NCBI GenBank assembly: GCA_037447655.1
Contig: JBBHKE010002419.1
Coordinates: 62,339-126,338, forward strand
Origin: Zygnema cylindricum
Taxonomy: Eukaryota > Streptophyta > Zygnematophyceae > Zygnematales > Zygnemataceae
Length of the DNA: 64,000 nucleotides
Direction: 5' to 3'
The notes beneath the pieces were generated by a model. That model was not told the DNA's origin, searched no databases, and worked only from the letters and a program-made list of their open reading frames with translations. A program made the position numbers and the translations under genes. Positions 43,976 to 55,600 of the stretch are shown here, piece by piece (the first letter of the stretch is position 1; each line of letters opens with the position of its first letter).

Positions 43976-46900
43976 ATGTCGTGGCTTTTAAAATCTCTGG
44001 TTGCAAAACCAGAGTATGAAGGAGAAGATGATGATATTCATCAGAAGAAAGGAGGAGAGAGTGGAGTGGTTGATGATATTTCTCAGCTGAAAGATTCCTT
44101 CACTCGACAATGGAAGGGTTTCTCGTCATTTTTGACAGGGGAGGATGAGCTGCCCAGCAATTCCGATGAAGGTCGTACAACAAAGACCAGTAAAGGGACT
44201 GTGGGGACTGGAAAGGAGGAGGATATCGAAGAAGAGGAATACGAAAGTGAGGACGATTATACCGACCATAAAATTCAAAAGGACAAATTTAACAAAGCAC
44301 AACCACATTCTCGTGAAGAGCGCCCGTTGTTGGATGAGGAAGAGGAAGGAGAGCGTGACGAATTTTCTGAAAAAAAATCTAACAAGAAATCATCTGAAAA
44401 CTTGTCTACCAGCACGCAGAATACTGACAGTACATCTGTGGCTCCTCATGAATCGTCACAAAATGTTTTGTCTATGGGTGATAATATCAATCCTGATTTA
44501 GAAGAGCCTTCCGATGAGATAGGTCATCGGCGATTTGTAGTGAAAGGCATGAGAAGTGACCTTGCTGAGCTCTCCGGGACTGTGAAAAATCAGTTGTCCA
44601 GGTTTTCCTCGGTCATGCGGGTTGTTACTGGAGACGACTTGGTTAAGAAGTCGTCAACTGATACAGATGTGGAGCCTGCCTCAAACCCAGAACCTGCTAT
44701 TAAGCGTGATAGTCCCATGTTACCCTTTCTTTCTGTTGGATATTCATCGGGAGGTGGTGCAAGAGGGGAACTGGAGGTGTTTGATGTAGAGATACCAGAA
44801 ATGAAGGAGACTGAAACGGGTGACAAGGAGCATGGATTAGAATATTTCAGCGATGCTGAGAATGAGCATGAGAGTCTATTGCAAGCTGCGCGAGAGGATA
44901 TCAATGCTTTAACAGGCACACTTGCCAGTGGTATTAGTGGAATATCCAAATTCGCTTCAAACTTCTTGCCCTTCAATGCGGATGAAGGTTCTGACGGCAG
45001 TGAGGATGGTTGGGAAGGTGCTGAAGACCATGAAATGATGCCTATTCGTGATGAAATTATTGCCTTTGCCAATAATGTTGCCATTCATCCTGAGACATGG
45101 TTTGAATTTCCTCTCCCTGAAGAGGATGCTGATGAAGAGGGTAAGTAAGCCAAGCTATTATGAAGAGAAAACGAAAGGTGAATGAAATACTTTGCTGATT
45201 TACTTTTGCTGTTTTAGTTCATTGTACTGGTCCATGTACTGGCAGTTTGTAGGATGTTTTCAGAAGCTTTTTTTTTTTTATAATGAAGTAACTGAGCCTT
45301 GAGAGATTGCCGGAATTATATCAGCTGTCAGGGCCTGGCATTGATTTTGCTCCTCCTTTTTGCTCATTTTCTTGATTATTTGACTACCACTTTTTACAGG
45401 GAAATTACCTTTTTGCTGCTCCGTAAATTTTTATTCTTTTCTTGCACGTATTGTCAGGCATTGTTATTATATTATTATTCCATTCTTGACATGTAACTCT
45501 TCTTTCGCTGGCAGTCAGTCCATTTTTTTTTTTATGGATCCTCATGCAAAGAGTCTGGTGATCCTCTTCCTGATGTCCTCTTTCTGTTTTGGAGGGTTTT
45601 GCAGATTTTGTTTTGTCGGAAGCACAAGAGGAGCATTTGGAGGCTGTTGAATATGCAGCACCGCACTTAGCCGCTTTGAGATTAGAGATAACACCGGAGC
45701 ACATGAGTGAAGGTCGTTTCTGGAAGATTTATTTCGTTCTTCTATGTTCGAAACTCACACCTGAGGAATCTATTGCGCTTGTGACACCGCAGGTAAGTTG
45801 TGTGTTCTATGTGTTATAACGTCTATCCACACTATGGTAAAAACCTCCGGATGTTTACCGGGATTTGTACCTTTTTGGTATTTTTGACTTTTTTTACGAT
45901 TTTGTACGAAAAAGGTACAAATTTTGGTCAGCATCCCGAGACTCACTATAAGGCGGATTGGTTTTTTTTTTTTCTAAAGACACAGCACGGAGTCAAGTTG
46001 CCTGACATATCTGTTTTTTTATGACGCTGTCTGTGTTAATACCATGGTGGAACATTTGTCATGTTTAAGCTGCTTTTTATTTCATTCCTATACTCTCAGA
46101 TGGTTTTCCAACGTGGCTCATGTTATAAATGTTATTTTCATTGTTAAGTGCGTGTGCATCATTCATCTTGTGTTTTTAGTAGATATTATTAGTATTTTAT
46201 AGTGCATGTGCATGATTTGTCAATTGCTTACATGTCCCTTCAGGTTGTTGAGGTGAGGAGTCAAGTCATTGCAACTCTTCAAAAGAGGGCAGGCAGTCAG
46301 GCTGGTGGAAATGTGACCAAAAAAACCGTAGAGGAAAGTGATGGTATTGTGTCCGAAGCGGCAGAGAAAGATGATGGAAACGTTGGAGAGATTGCTGTTG
46401 TTGAGAAACACAAAAATGAAGGAGACTCGAACGACAATCTTGAAACCAAACAAACCAGTTTACCGGAGGATGTCAGGAAGGATATTACCGAGGTTCAGCT
46501 GAACAAAGATGTGTTGGTAGTTGCTGAGAAAGTTGAGAAGGTAACAGAGGATGATGAAGTATTGGAGAAACAAAACGACAGGCCCAATGCAGAAGAGGAG
46601 AAAGCTGTTATTGCTCCACAAATTGAAAAGGAGAGTCAGTCCAGTTTGGTTGTTAACAGTGCTCCACAGAAGTCTGTCGAAGAGGAAGAGGAAGTGGAGG
46701 CTGATGATTGGCTGGAGGATGAAGCTGCTCCTATTGCATCAGGAGAGATAGCAGAGCCTGACGAAGATGTGTCATTCAGTGATTTTGAGGACGAAGAGGA
46801 GAATGACGGGAACGAGAAAAAGAAAGTGGTGAAGGATTCAGTGACAGAAGACAGTGTCAAACCGACCTTAAAACCAGGTGATTTGCCTCAAGGAGCCTTG

Positions 46901-47071
46901 AACCCATCTTCCTCGAATGTGGTGGAAACCGCGGACCCTACCGCTAACAAAAAGAAAATGGACTCTGGTGGGAAGTTGGAAGAGGGTAATTCACCTGTTG
47001 GATCTGATAAGGCCGAATCCGGTGGTTGGTTGACAGTAGACGAAGAGGATGCGGTAGAGGGTGCATCTTAA
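43976..47071 (+). CDS. BSD-domain protein, acidic
   Basis: Three exons, 43976-45140, 45605-45792 and 46244-47071, phases 1 and 0, 726 residues. The ATG at 43976 gives MSWLLKSL, the usual start of plant BSD proteins. It follows an AG acceptor at 43916, so a 5' UTR intron is likely. Exon 1 is acidic and ends with DEIIAFANNVAIHPETWFEF. Exon 2 is the BSD domain, with the signature Phe-Trp pair at 427-428 (GRFWKIYFVLL) and KLTPEESIAL. Exon 3 is strongly acidic and lysine-rich, with ADDWLED and a WLTVDEED motif near the end. BSD domains occur in TFIIH p62, synapse-associated and DOS2-like proteins. The function of plant members like this is largely unknown, so I give no process. Confidence 0.88.
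45863..45922. other. 14-bp perfect hairpin (BSD gene intron 2)
   Basis: ATTTGTACCTTTTT (45863-45876) and its exact inverse AAAAAGGTACAAAT (45909-45922), separated by 32 bases. It is AT-rich and could be a small TIR remnant. Confidence 0.85.
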
Positions 47072-48265
47072 AATGGTATTTTCTGGTGACTTTTTTTTCT
47101 TTGGAAAGAGGAGACGGCTGAAAATGGGTTCTGGAGACGAGAGAAGACAGTTAAAAGTGGTTACTGGAGATGAGAGGGGAAGCTCAGACTAAGACTTGGA
47201 AGGAGTAACAGAGACATTGTTGCATGCAGTTGATATGGCCCTTTTGTACATTGATTTATCTATCCTCTGAGTAAACTCTGACAGGAGAGATCGAATAGGG
47301 TATGGAATTGACAAATCAATTAGGGGATTTGTTACCATCGAATGCCGTATGGATAGTGGGAATTCAGCTGTTTATGATGGACACAGTATCGAGGTTCCTG
47401 AACCGGAAAGAGGGAATTCAGTAATGGCCTCGTATTCCTTGGTAGTGTGATTCAAGAGAAGGTGAAGCTTTGATATTGTTGAGCTACCGCAAAAAGTGTT
47501 TACGACTGAAAGGAATAGGCTACGATTTCACTCATTATTGTCTCTCCTACTTACGCTCTTATTAGTAGTCTCCTCGATTGTTTGGAATGAATCGGAATTT
47601 GAGTGGAGAACTATCTGGTCAGATTGATACCTTGAAAGGTTAAAACTGGTCATACTAGCACAGCTTCTTGTAAATAGTGGGATTTTTAGTAGTTTTATCT
47701 GTGACCTAATTTTCCACAGGTGGTAAAGGACAGTGCAAAGTAAAAAAAGTAAACTGTCTTAAGGAGTATGGGAAACATGTTATAGATGGGAAGCTTTTCA
47801 GGCACTAACCAGTTCGTTTGTTTAAATTGCAGTTGCCTGTACAGCGTAAAGGGAATTATTGTCGAGGTTAAGAATAGTACAGAAGTACAGAATAGGGAAA
47901 TGGTTAGAGAGATGTTTGAATGTGAATGCATTTGGAGTTATATGGCTGGTGGACTGAAAGCCCAAACTGGGCTTATCGGTAGCAGTAGGAAAGCAATATT
48001 ATCCACAGTACTTCTGGTTTAAGCAGTCTTTTTGAATGTGTTTCCAGAAAGCACAATCATTTGAATGAAGTTCACATTTCTTTATGTATTTTTCTGTACA
48101 TGAGGTGTAGGCAAAATGTGAGGTTATTTTTGCGGCTATTTTTATGGTCAGTAAAGGTCCATGGTCTTGAGAATGTGTGGTTTGTTTTTTTCTTTAATGA
48201 ACTGTAAATGTGAGTGGCATATAAGGTGTGATAAGCGTTAGTTTACGATTGTGCACTCCGAGGTA
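47072..48265. other. 3' flank of the BSD gene
   Basis: No further gene seen. The first several hundred bases probably include the 3' UTR. Confidence 0.4.
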
Positions 48266-48429
48266 CACAGTGCTTTTCTCCACTTAAGACATCCTTTTCC
48301 CGAGAACACCTCCAATTTTCGGCGGGAGTCAATCGCATCTGTTGGATTAACAATCTGACGACTGTGCAAGAAAAGACGTTTTAAGCTGGAAATAACATTT
48401 ACCATTTACACTAATAACGACACACGATG
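48266..48429. mobile_element. MITE of the CACCGC family, 164 bp
   Basis: TA on both sides. The right inverse end reads CATCGTGTGTCGTTATTAGT. The left end CACAGTGCTTTTCTCC lost the ATCG..TATTAG part. The arms CTTAAGACATCCTTTTCCCG and AAGAAAAGACGTTTTAAG match 41533-41750. Confidence 0.7.
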
Positions 48430-50097
48430 TAGTTTCCAAACTTTTTTTTGCCATGGCCAAAGTATTTTGTTTTTGTACCGTTTGTGATGAAAAAATTGAG
48501 TGTGGGTAAACTTATGTGGTTTCTTTCTGGAGAGTCTGACGAGGGTTTTGCAACAATCTTATTTCTTTATGCAGCCCTATTTTCTCTGCCTGTAATTTTT
48601 CAAATGCATAACAGACAGATTGTATTAGAAAGAGATGTCCTTGTGTGTTGTGTGATTCTACCTTTTTTGTTTGATTTTTGCGATACGCAGTGTACCGTTA
48701 CTAGCGTCAATGTTTTTTTCACCACTGGAATAAAAATTTACAGTGCACATTCGCAATGTTATTAATCTGACGGTTGCAATGAAAAGGTAGAATTCTTGAT
48801 TTTCGATTAAGTTGTCACAAGATGGAAATACGATATGAATGCACAAAGAAAAGTTGATTTAATTGGTGAAAAAATATTAATGCAGATCGTGGTAAACGAT
48901 TTACAATTGCATGTGGTAAAAAGGTGATAACAAGCTACTTATCGCGATACTCGAATGATTTACCATCCTGCTTTATTACTTATCTAGGCGTGCTATCATG
49001 GACGTCTGATTTTAGGTCAAATGCTAAACTAAATGCAATTTTTTCCACCAATGCTTTTGCATTTGCGTTGACCTTGATCATTTGCCCTTTGATAATTGTA
49101 CAATGTTGAGTTGAGGAAACTTTTGCAATATTTGTCATGAAATGGAATGTGGCTTTCATATTATGCAGTCTACATGTGTTCAGTCGATGTCTTCTAATGA
49201 GTCGGTTTTAGGTCAAAAAATGGAAGCAGGCAACATAAGGATGGGAAGTTATTTTGATCTGTTTGTAGATGTCTCCCAGAGCTGTGTACGCGTCAGTGGA
49301 TGGTTAGCCAATCAGGAGCGTCTTCGGAGCTTTGGAAAAAACCTTATTGGTCATAATAAAGGTACAAAGGAGTCGAAGGTATTTTTTTTGAACTGGTTCG
49401 TGAGACAAGGCTGCATTTGTGACGTCTCTGACTTGTTTGCCAAGTGTTGAGTGCGTATTGGCTATACATATGCGAATATGGCAGCACATATTAATATACT
49501 ATCTTTGCATATTTTTTATTTTTGACGGTATTCAATACCGAAGGTTCGAAAACGGTACGAAATACAACAATAAAGCGATCTCGAATCGCCGATTTTGCTA
49601 TACAAACCCAGAATCGGCAGGAATGAGAACATAGGAAGAATCTATCCGCTTATCATTGTACAAAGTTGGTCCTCCCGTTAACGATTTTCCCACCGTTAGG
49701 TTTTCTGAAACTCCCAACTGCCAAGTTCCCATTGTAACGTGCGGTCTAGAAGACACGTGTGGTTACTTCAGATAAAACAAAGATATGTCGAGGTGGACAA
49801 ATTATTTTTAAAACATAGGCGGAATCGATTACCGTCGATCCGTTAACAGTTTTTTTTAGGGTTCACGAAATTCGTAAAGTTGTAAAATGTAAATCGATGA
49901 TCCCCCAAAATCCAATGTAAGCATTTGCCAGGATATGGTGTCTAATGTCCACGTGTCAGAGAGATAAAGTGCCCTATCTACCTTTCTCGTGAACTGTGAC
50001 AGTCTTTGACTCAATCTTACCACGTGGCACAAAAGACTGATTTTCAGCCACCCGCGATGGTCGTTGAGAAAAGCAGTCATCGTGATCGTGACCGCTA
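48430..50097. other. Intergenic region
   Basis: No gene recognised. A fragment near 48684-48790 (GTGTACCGTTACTAGCGTCA) looks like another decayed end of the CACCGC family, without a partner. Confidence 0.4.
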
Positions 50098-50638
50098 CAC
50101 CGCCAATCGTTATTAGCGTGTAAGTTTTTTTAGCGTATAAAAATAATTACCGTGGTGTACGCTATTTAAGAATTTGAAAATTTTGGAAAAAATCATACCA
50201 TTCTAATTGTTTGGTTATGGTAATTTGGATCTTTGAAAAAAAAAATGTCGGTCGCAAACATGCATACACTAATATAGATCTCCGTACAAAATCTGACAAA
50301 TCGTACACAAATCGTACATTCACACGGTCGAAATGCGGCTGTCGGACGAATATGTGCGAGCGGGATTTTTTACGACCTGGTTTTTTTTCCTTTTTAGAAC
50401 GCACATTCTCATGCGTCCGCTGTTACTAAAACTAATTTATTGTACTTTTTAACTAAAAAAGGTACATTTATGTACGGTTTTGACACTGACCGTACACCAC
50501 TCTATTTAAGAGACAACGTCCTAAAAATAACCCTAAATAGAATAAAGAAAAAAATAGAATGAACTACACTAATGGAGAATAAAAAAAAAAAAAGCGGGAC
50601 GGAATTAGCGTACACAACGCTAATAACGATTGGCGGTG
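50098..50638. mobile_element. TIR element of the CACCGC family, 541 bp
   Basis: TA|CACCGCCAATCGTTATTAGC at the left and the exact inverse GCTAATAACGATTGGCGGTG|TA at the right. The interior, read on the minus strand, matches 31304-31843 (GTGTACGGTC...CCGTACATAAATGTACCTTTT and GGACGCATGAGAATGTGCG). Length is within one base of that copy. Confidence 0.9.
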
Positions 50639-51552
50639 TACTGTAGTCTGACAACAATTATGCAACCGTACCATGTACAAGGATGACGAGTCCGTAAATA
50701 GAGGATTTCCAACGTTAAAGGGACCAATCAAAGTTTAGGATAAATATACCACGTGGTTAATTTCAGCCACATGATAAGCGCGAGTGGTCACACCGTCAGC
50801 TCAAACAGATCCAAACTGAACAGCGGCTATTCCGTGTTGTATCAGGTACGGCAAACATGGAAACGGACTCAATTTCTGTCTGTCACGTCACTTCGACAAC
50901 TGACATATTCTGTAACGTTAGTTCTGTACTGACAAAGTATGTAAAGCATGAATTACATATGAGTACACAAAACTCCTGAAAATTACATACAAGTACAAGT
51001 ACTGTATTTTAAATCCACACCTAAGCTTAAAGCCGTACGCTTATGTGAAAACATACTTTACTTGGTCAAAGTTTCCTCTCATAACATCACTTGCTCTATT
51101 GTCCTGGACTCCTGCTTGTACAAAGTTTGTAACTTTATTGCAGAGAGTTTCATTTTTTTTCAAACTGTTCAGAAAGCGAATACGACAAAAATATTGCAGT
51201 ATTCAAATCATTTCTTCTTTCTTTCTTTTTTCTTTGTCTCTCTCTCACATACTTTTTTCACATATGTGTGTATAGTCAACTGCATACTGTCTCCTGATAA
51301 TGCAGAAACTTCACTACTCCTGATCTTTTTTGCTAATTTGATGCAAAACCTGACCTAAAAAAACTAAGTTATTTTCTCATGAAAAAAAACTAAAATTATT
51401 TTTGTAAATATAGCTGGTAAACTTTTTAATCACAAGGTCCCCCTTCTCTCTTTCTCTCTGTCTTTCTCCCTTTTCCTCTCCCTCTCTCCCTTTATCCCTG
51501 TCCATTTTCTTTATATCTACAAACAATTATACTGTAGCTTCCCTCTTATATA
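50639..51552. other. Upstream region of the next gene
   Basis: No gene seen. CT-rich sequence at 51430-51500 precedes the start codon and may belong to the 5' UTR. Confidence 0.4.
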
Positions 51553-54500
51553 ATGTCTGCTCATTTTTTGCCTCTTCTCTCAATATGTCCTCCTCTCTTC
51601 AAACACTCTCCCTTCATATCCCTTCAAACTGAACCAAGAGTACTATCTGAATCTGTAAAGATCTCTCTCTTTAACAAGGAAAACAAAAATTGTTTGTCTA
51701 GGGATTCTTCTGGAATTAGGTCAAAAAGAGCCCTACTTTTTGGCAATGGTCTTCCTAGGAGACAGGTGAAAGTGAAGGCTGGAGGAAACTGGTGGAAAGA
51801 ATTTGATGGAGGCAAAGGGAGAGAAGGAAGGAGCGAGTTTGGAAAATATCCATGGGAGGAAGAAGATGAAGATGATTTGAGCCAAGGTGTGGCCATGGCT
51901 GCCGAAGGGCATTGGTTTCAGGTGTGCCTTGGGTTCTTTTTTGAAAGAGGGAAAATTTGATTGACTGTATGCTGTTGTTGTATATGATTGATTTTTGATG
52001 ATTTTGATGTTAATTTGTTTCGTCATATGTTGCTTTGTTGAAAATTTGATTGATTATATGTTGTATTTGATGTACATTTGGCTTATTATATGTTGTATTT
52101 TGATTGAAAATTGATTCAAAATGAGCTGACTGGAGGTACTTCTGACCTTGATTTTCCGATTTGATGTGCCTTTGAACTGATTTGACTGATTCATTGATTT
52201 CATTGAGGTTATTGAAATGGAAGATGTACAGATTTTCTGTTTTTTTTTTTGGTGCCTTTCTTTTAGTGGTTTGAATAATGTTGTGTAAGAAATAGAATAG
52301 GACAACTATTTGAGAAGGATCGCAGTTTGTTAACCAAAACCAGTTTGATCCATACTAATTAATCCAATATTAAATTTAAGATTCTTTCTTCTGGAATGGT
52401 TTGCATGGTTTATGGTGTCCAAAACAATATTTTAAGTGAATAATTTATGGATAAGGTGTTCAAGTGGGCCCTTTTCTCCTCCAGATATAATTACGTATAT
52501 ATCCATTTGCTGGTTTGCAAATTTTGCAAATCCAGACAAAAATTTAACTTACTCTCGAATTGCCTACCTGTATATTATTTACTTATTGGTTAAAGATATT
52601 GAGATAAATGGCTAGACACTGCGTAAATCTACTGCTTCCAACAAAATTTGTTTCATATGAGGACATGTTGGCATTGATAAATTTACACGTTTTATGCAAA
52701 AATTCACCTCAACATGTCTTCTTGGAATCTATTTAAGTCATGTATTTTTTTGCTGTTTTTTTGGTTGCTGGTCTGGCTGCTTTGGCTCGTAATATAATAA
52801 GTCAATGGCTTTTTGTCTTTATTAGGTTATATTGCAATATTGTGAAATTAATTGGTTACCATTGTTTATGTTGTGAATTATCACTGCTTTTTTCTGAGTA
52901 AAATTATTCATGATTGACATTTTCCTGCGACGGATATTGCTTTGTGTTCCATTGAATAATAATGTTTATGTTAGACTTTTCTAGTGTTCCATATTATTTT
53001 TCAAAACTGAAAGTATGGGAAAACTCTTTCTGATTGTTTTTGTATTGTAAAACATGTAAGCAAGTTACTGAACTAATTTTCCTGTTTTTCTTATTTTGGT
53101 AAATGGGGAACAGGTCAGAGAGTAGAGTGGGTACAGGAAGACGTTATAACCCTAATTACCGATAATGGAGTTGTGAAGTTGGGCAGTTCAAGAGTGCCAA
53201 GACTTGTTCAGGTGGACCTCTTTTTTTATTCAATTTGAGTGTTGACAGGAGAGTTAGTTTTTTTTTTATCTTTGCGTGTGAAAAATGTAAATTAGTTTAA
53301 TGGTATTGAATTGCCAATATATGAAGTCACTTGATAATATTGATTAGAACCATAATATTGATTCATATTAACATTATAAATAATAATAGTAAAAAATAAA
53401 ATAAAATAATAATAATATTAAAAAAATTAGCTCTAGTATTATTGTAATATATATTAATAGTTTGTATTTTTATTGATATTTAAGGTGTGGATTCGGTTTA
53501 CAGTTGAGGTGACTCGACACGTAGCCAGACTTCTTTTAAGGAATGTTGTAATTTTCTGCTTTTGACTTTTAAGTTTTTGTTTGGTTTTTGATTTCCTCAA
53601 TCCCTCTGCCTCCCTCTCTATTCCTCTCCCCGTTTCTCTCCCTCTCCTCTCTCCCTCTCTCCCTCCCTCCTCTCCCTCTCCATCTCACTCTCTTGCAGGC
53701 GGGAGGGAAGGTAAGAGGTGGTACTCCTGTGAAGCGATTTCGAGAAGAAGATTTCATGGATCCCCAACAAAAGCTTTGTCTTGGAGCTCTTTTTGACATA
53801 GCCGCTACAAATGTATGTCTTTTGAGCCTCTCCAGATGCAAACTTAATTGTTTTTTAAAACCTTTCGTTTTCTAAAGTTTGTATTATCTCTTGGAATCCA
53901 ACAAAAAAAATCTCTTCCTCTTGGAAATCTCTCGTCGTTTTCCCTCGACTCTCATGAAGTGAAATATGTAGTGTAATTCTGTAAAACTTCAAGTGTAATC
54001 TTCAATTTCATACAAAATCTTGTTTCGGTTGTCATTCCTTTGAGAATTTTTCTGATTTTGTTCCTAGTCTGACTCTTTATCCAAGGACATATATTTTGAT
54101 GTAAGACATACATTTTTCTAAGGAAAGTTTATTTTTCCTTTTGGGCTAAACAAATTGTTGGTTTGAGATGGTAACAGGGTTTGGATATGGGTCGCCGTTT
54201 TTGTATTTTGGGATTTTGCCGTTCCGTTGAAATGTTAAGTGCAGTAGTTGAGGATACGGTTCGAGAACAAGGAGGAGAGGTAAGTTTATTATGTTCTATG
54301 GGGAAAATGACCAGGGAGATATGGTGCTCTTAGAAAAACAGAAAGGAGATTAGAAGTAGAGACACTTATTTCTTGGAAAATATATGATCTGAAAAAGAAA
54401 ATGTTTACATACAGGATACAGGTTATAGAGAAGGATACTAAGGGAATACTGTTGACTGGATTCTGGTTTCGAAGCTTGATCAAATTTGCTCTCTTTTAGT

Positions 54501-55516
54501 TATAACCAAGTCGAGAGAATCTACCGTCACTGTCGGTATTCATTAACATTTTTTTTTAGTTTTTTTATGAACAAGCTGGATGCTACACATATGGAATATG
54601 AACAGTTACAAAGCCTCCACGATATATATCACTTGCTAATCAAATAATTTGTCGTCAAAAAGAATATGATTCTCTTCGGTTCAATGCTTCATTGAACTCT
54701 GTTTAGTGAAGTCTAACATTTGACACAACACGTTTCCATAACTTTCTATGAGTGATCAAGGACATTTACAACGATCTAAAAAAAAAAAAAAACAAATTAA
54801 ATGTTAAATTGTTGCATGGCTATCTGGTTTAAAGAAACTTGTCCATTCATATGAAATCTGTAGCGAAACATGTATCGAATTCAGAAAATTTTCTGCTTCT
54901 TTTTCACGAGTCTATTGAAAAGTTTTAGCATTTTGAGACCATTTTTAACCTGGTATTGTCGATTCATATTTTGGAATTATCCTGTATCAAGTAGTACCCA
55001 TTTAACTCTATGAAAATAACTGCGGGCTATCTTTGTATAATAAAGTTCTTTTTTGGTGAACTTTTATCCGATTAATTTTTTTGACCATCTCTGAATAACA
55101 CAGCTCTGCCTTAACAATCTTGAATAATAAAGCTCTTTTTTGAATCTTTTGATTTATAGACTCCTGACTATCTCTGAATATCACGCCTTTTGTTCTGAGG
55201 AACTTTTGTCCGATTAAATTATGACCATCTCTCTCAATAACAGAGCTCTCCCTTGAAATTTTTTCTCTATTAGCTTACGACTAATCCTTGAATAATTTAA
55301 CTTAATAAGCTCTTTATTCAAAACTTTTTATGTGAATCTTGACAGGTTGTGGTGTTGGAGAAACAAACTATGGAGGGTCTCCATGAGAAACTTCATCTCA
55401 CAGTGGCCATCCCTCTTCTATGGGGAGTTCCGCCAGCTGTTGATGCTTTGAACCAGGCAATTCGGTCCGGAGGAGGAATTGTCGATAAGGTTTATCGACA
55501 GTGGGAGTTTTTCTAA
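51553..55516 (+). CDS. Conserved plant protein, probably plastid-targeted, function unknown
   Basis: Five exons, all in phase 0: 51553-51921, 53119-53211, 53699-53812, 54178-54279 and 55346-55516, giving 282 residues. The first 70 or so residues are rich in Ser, Leu and Lys with few acids, as in chloroplast transit peptides, and are followed by an acidic stretch. The conserved core starts WVQEDVITLITDNG, then FREEDFMDPQQKLCLGALFD, GLDMGRRFCILGFCRSVEML, LTVAIPLLWGVPPAVDAL, and ends GGGIVDKVYRQWEFF. I recall this pattern from a land-plant family often labelled 'seed maturation-like', without a known activity; that label is from memory. No catalytic motif is visible. The exon 3 acceptor is preceded by a 100-base CT tract, and the end of exon 5 is tandemly duplicated. 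Confidence 0.8.
53588..53698 (+). repeat. CT-rich tract abutting the exon 3 acceptor
   Basis: About 100 bases of CTCTCC/TCCCTC words run directly into the TTGCAG acceptor, an extreme polypyrimidine tract. Confidence 0.95.
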
Positions 55517-55600
55517 TTTCTCTCATATTTTTCGGTCCGGAGGAGGAATTGTCGACAAGGTTTATTGACAATGGGAGTTTTTCTAATTCTTCTATCCTTC
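55461..55600 (+). repeat. 70-bp tandem duplication of the gene's coding end
   Basis: 55461-55530 (TTCGGTCCGGAGGAGGAATT to the stop and a few bases beyond) is repeated at 55531-55600 with a handful of changes. In the second copy CGACAG is TGACAA, so it would stop early. The first copy holds the real stop codon, so the second is untranslated. Confidence 0.95.
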
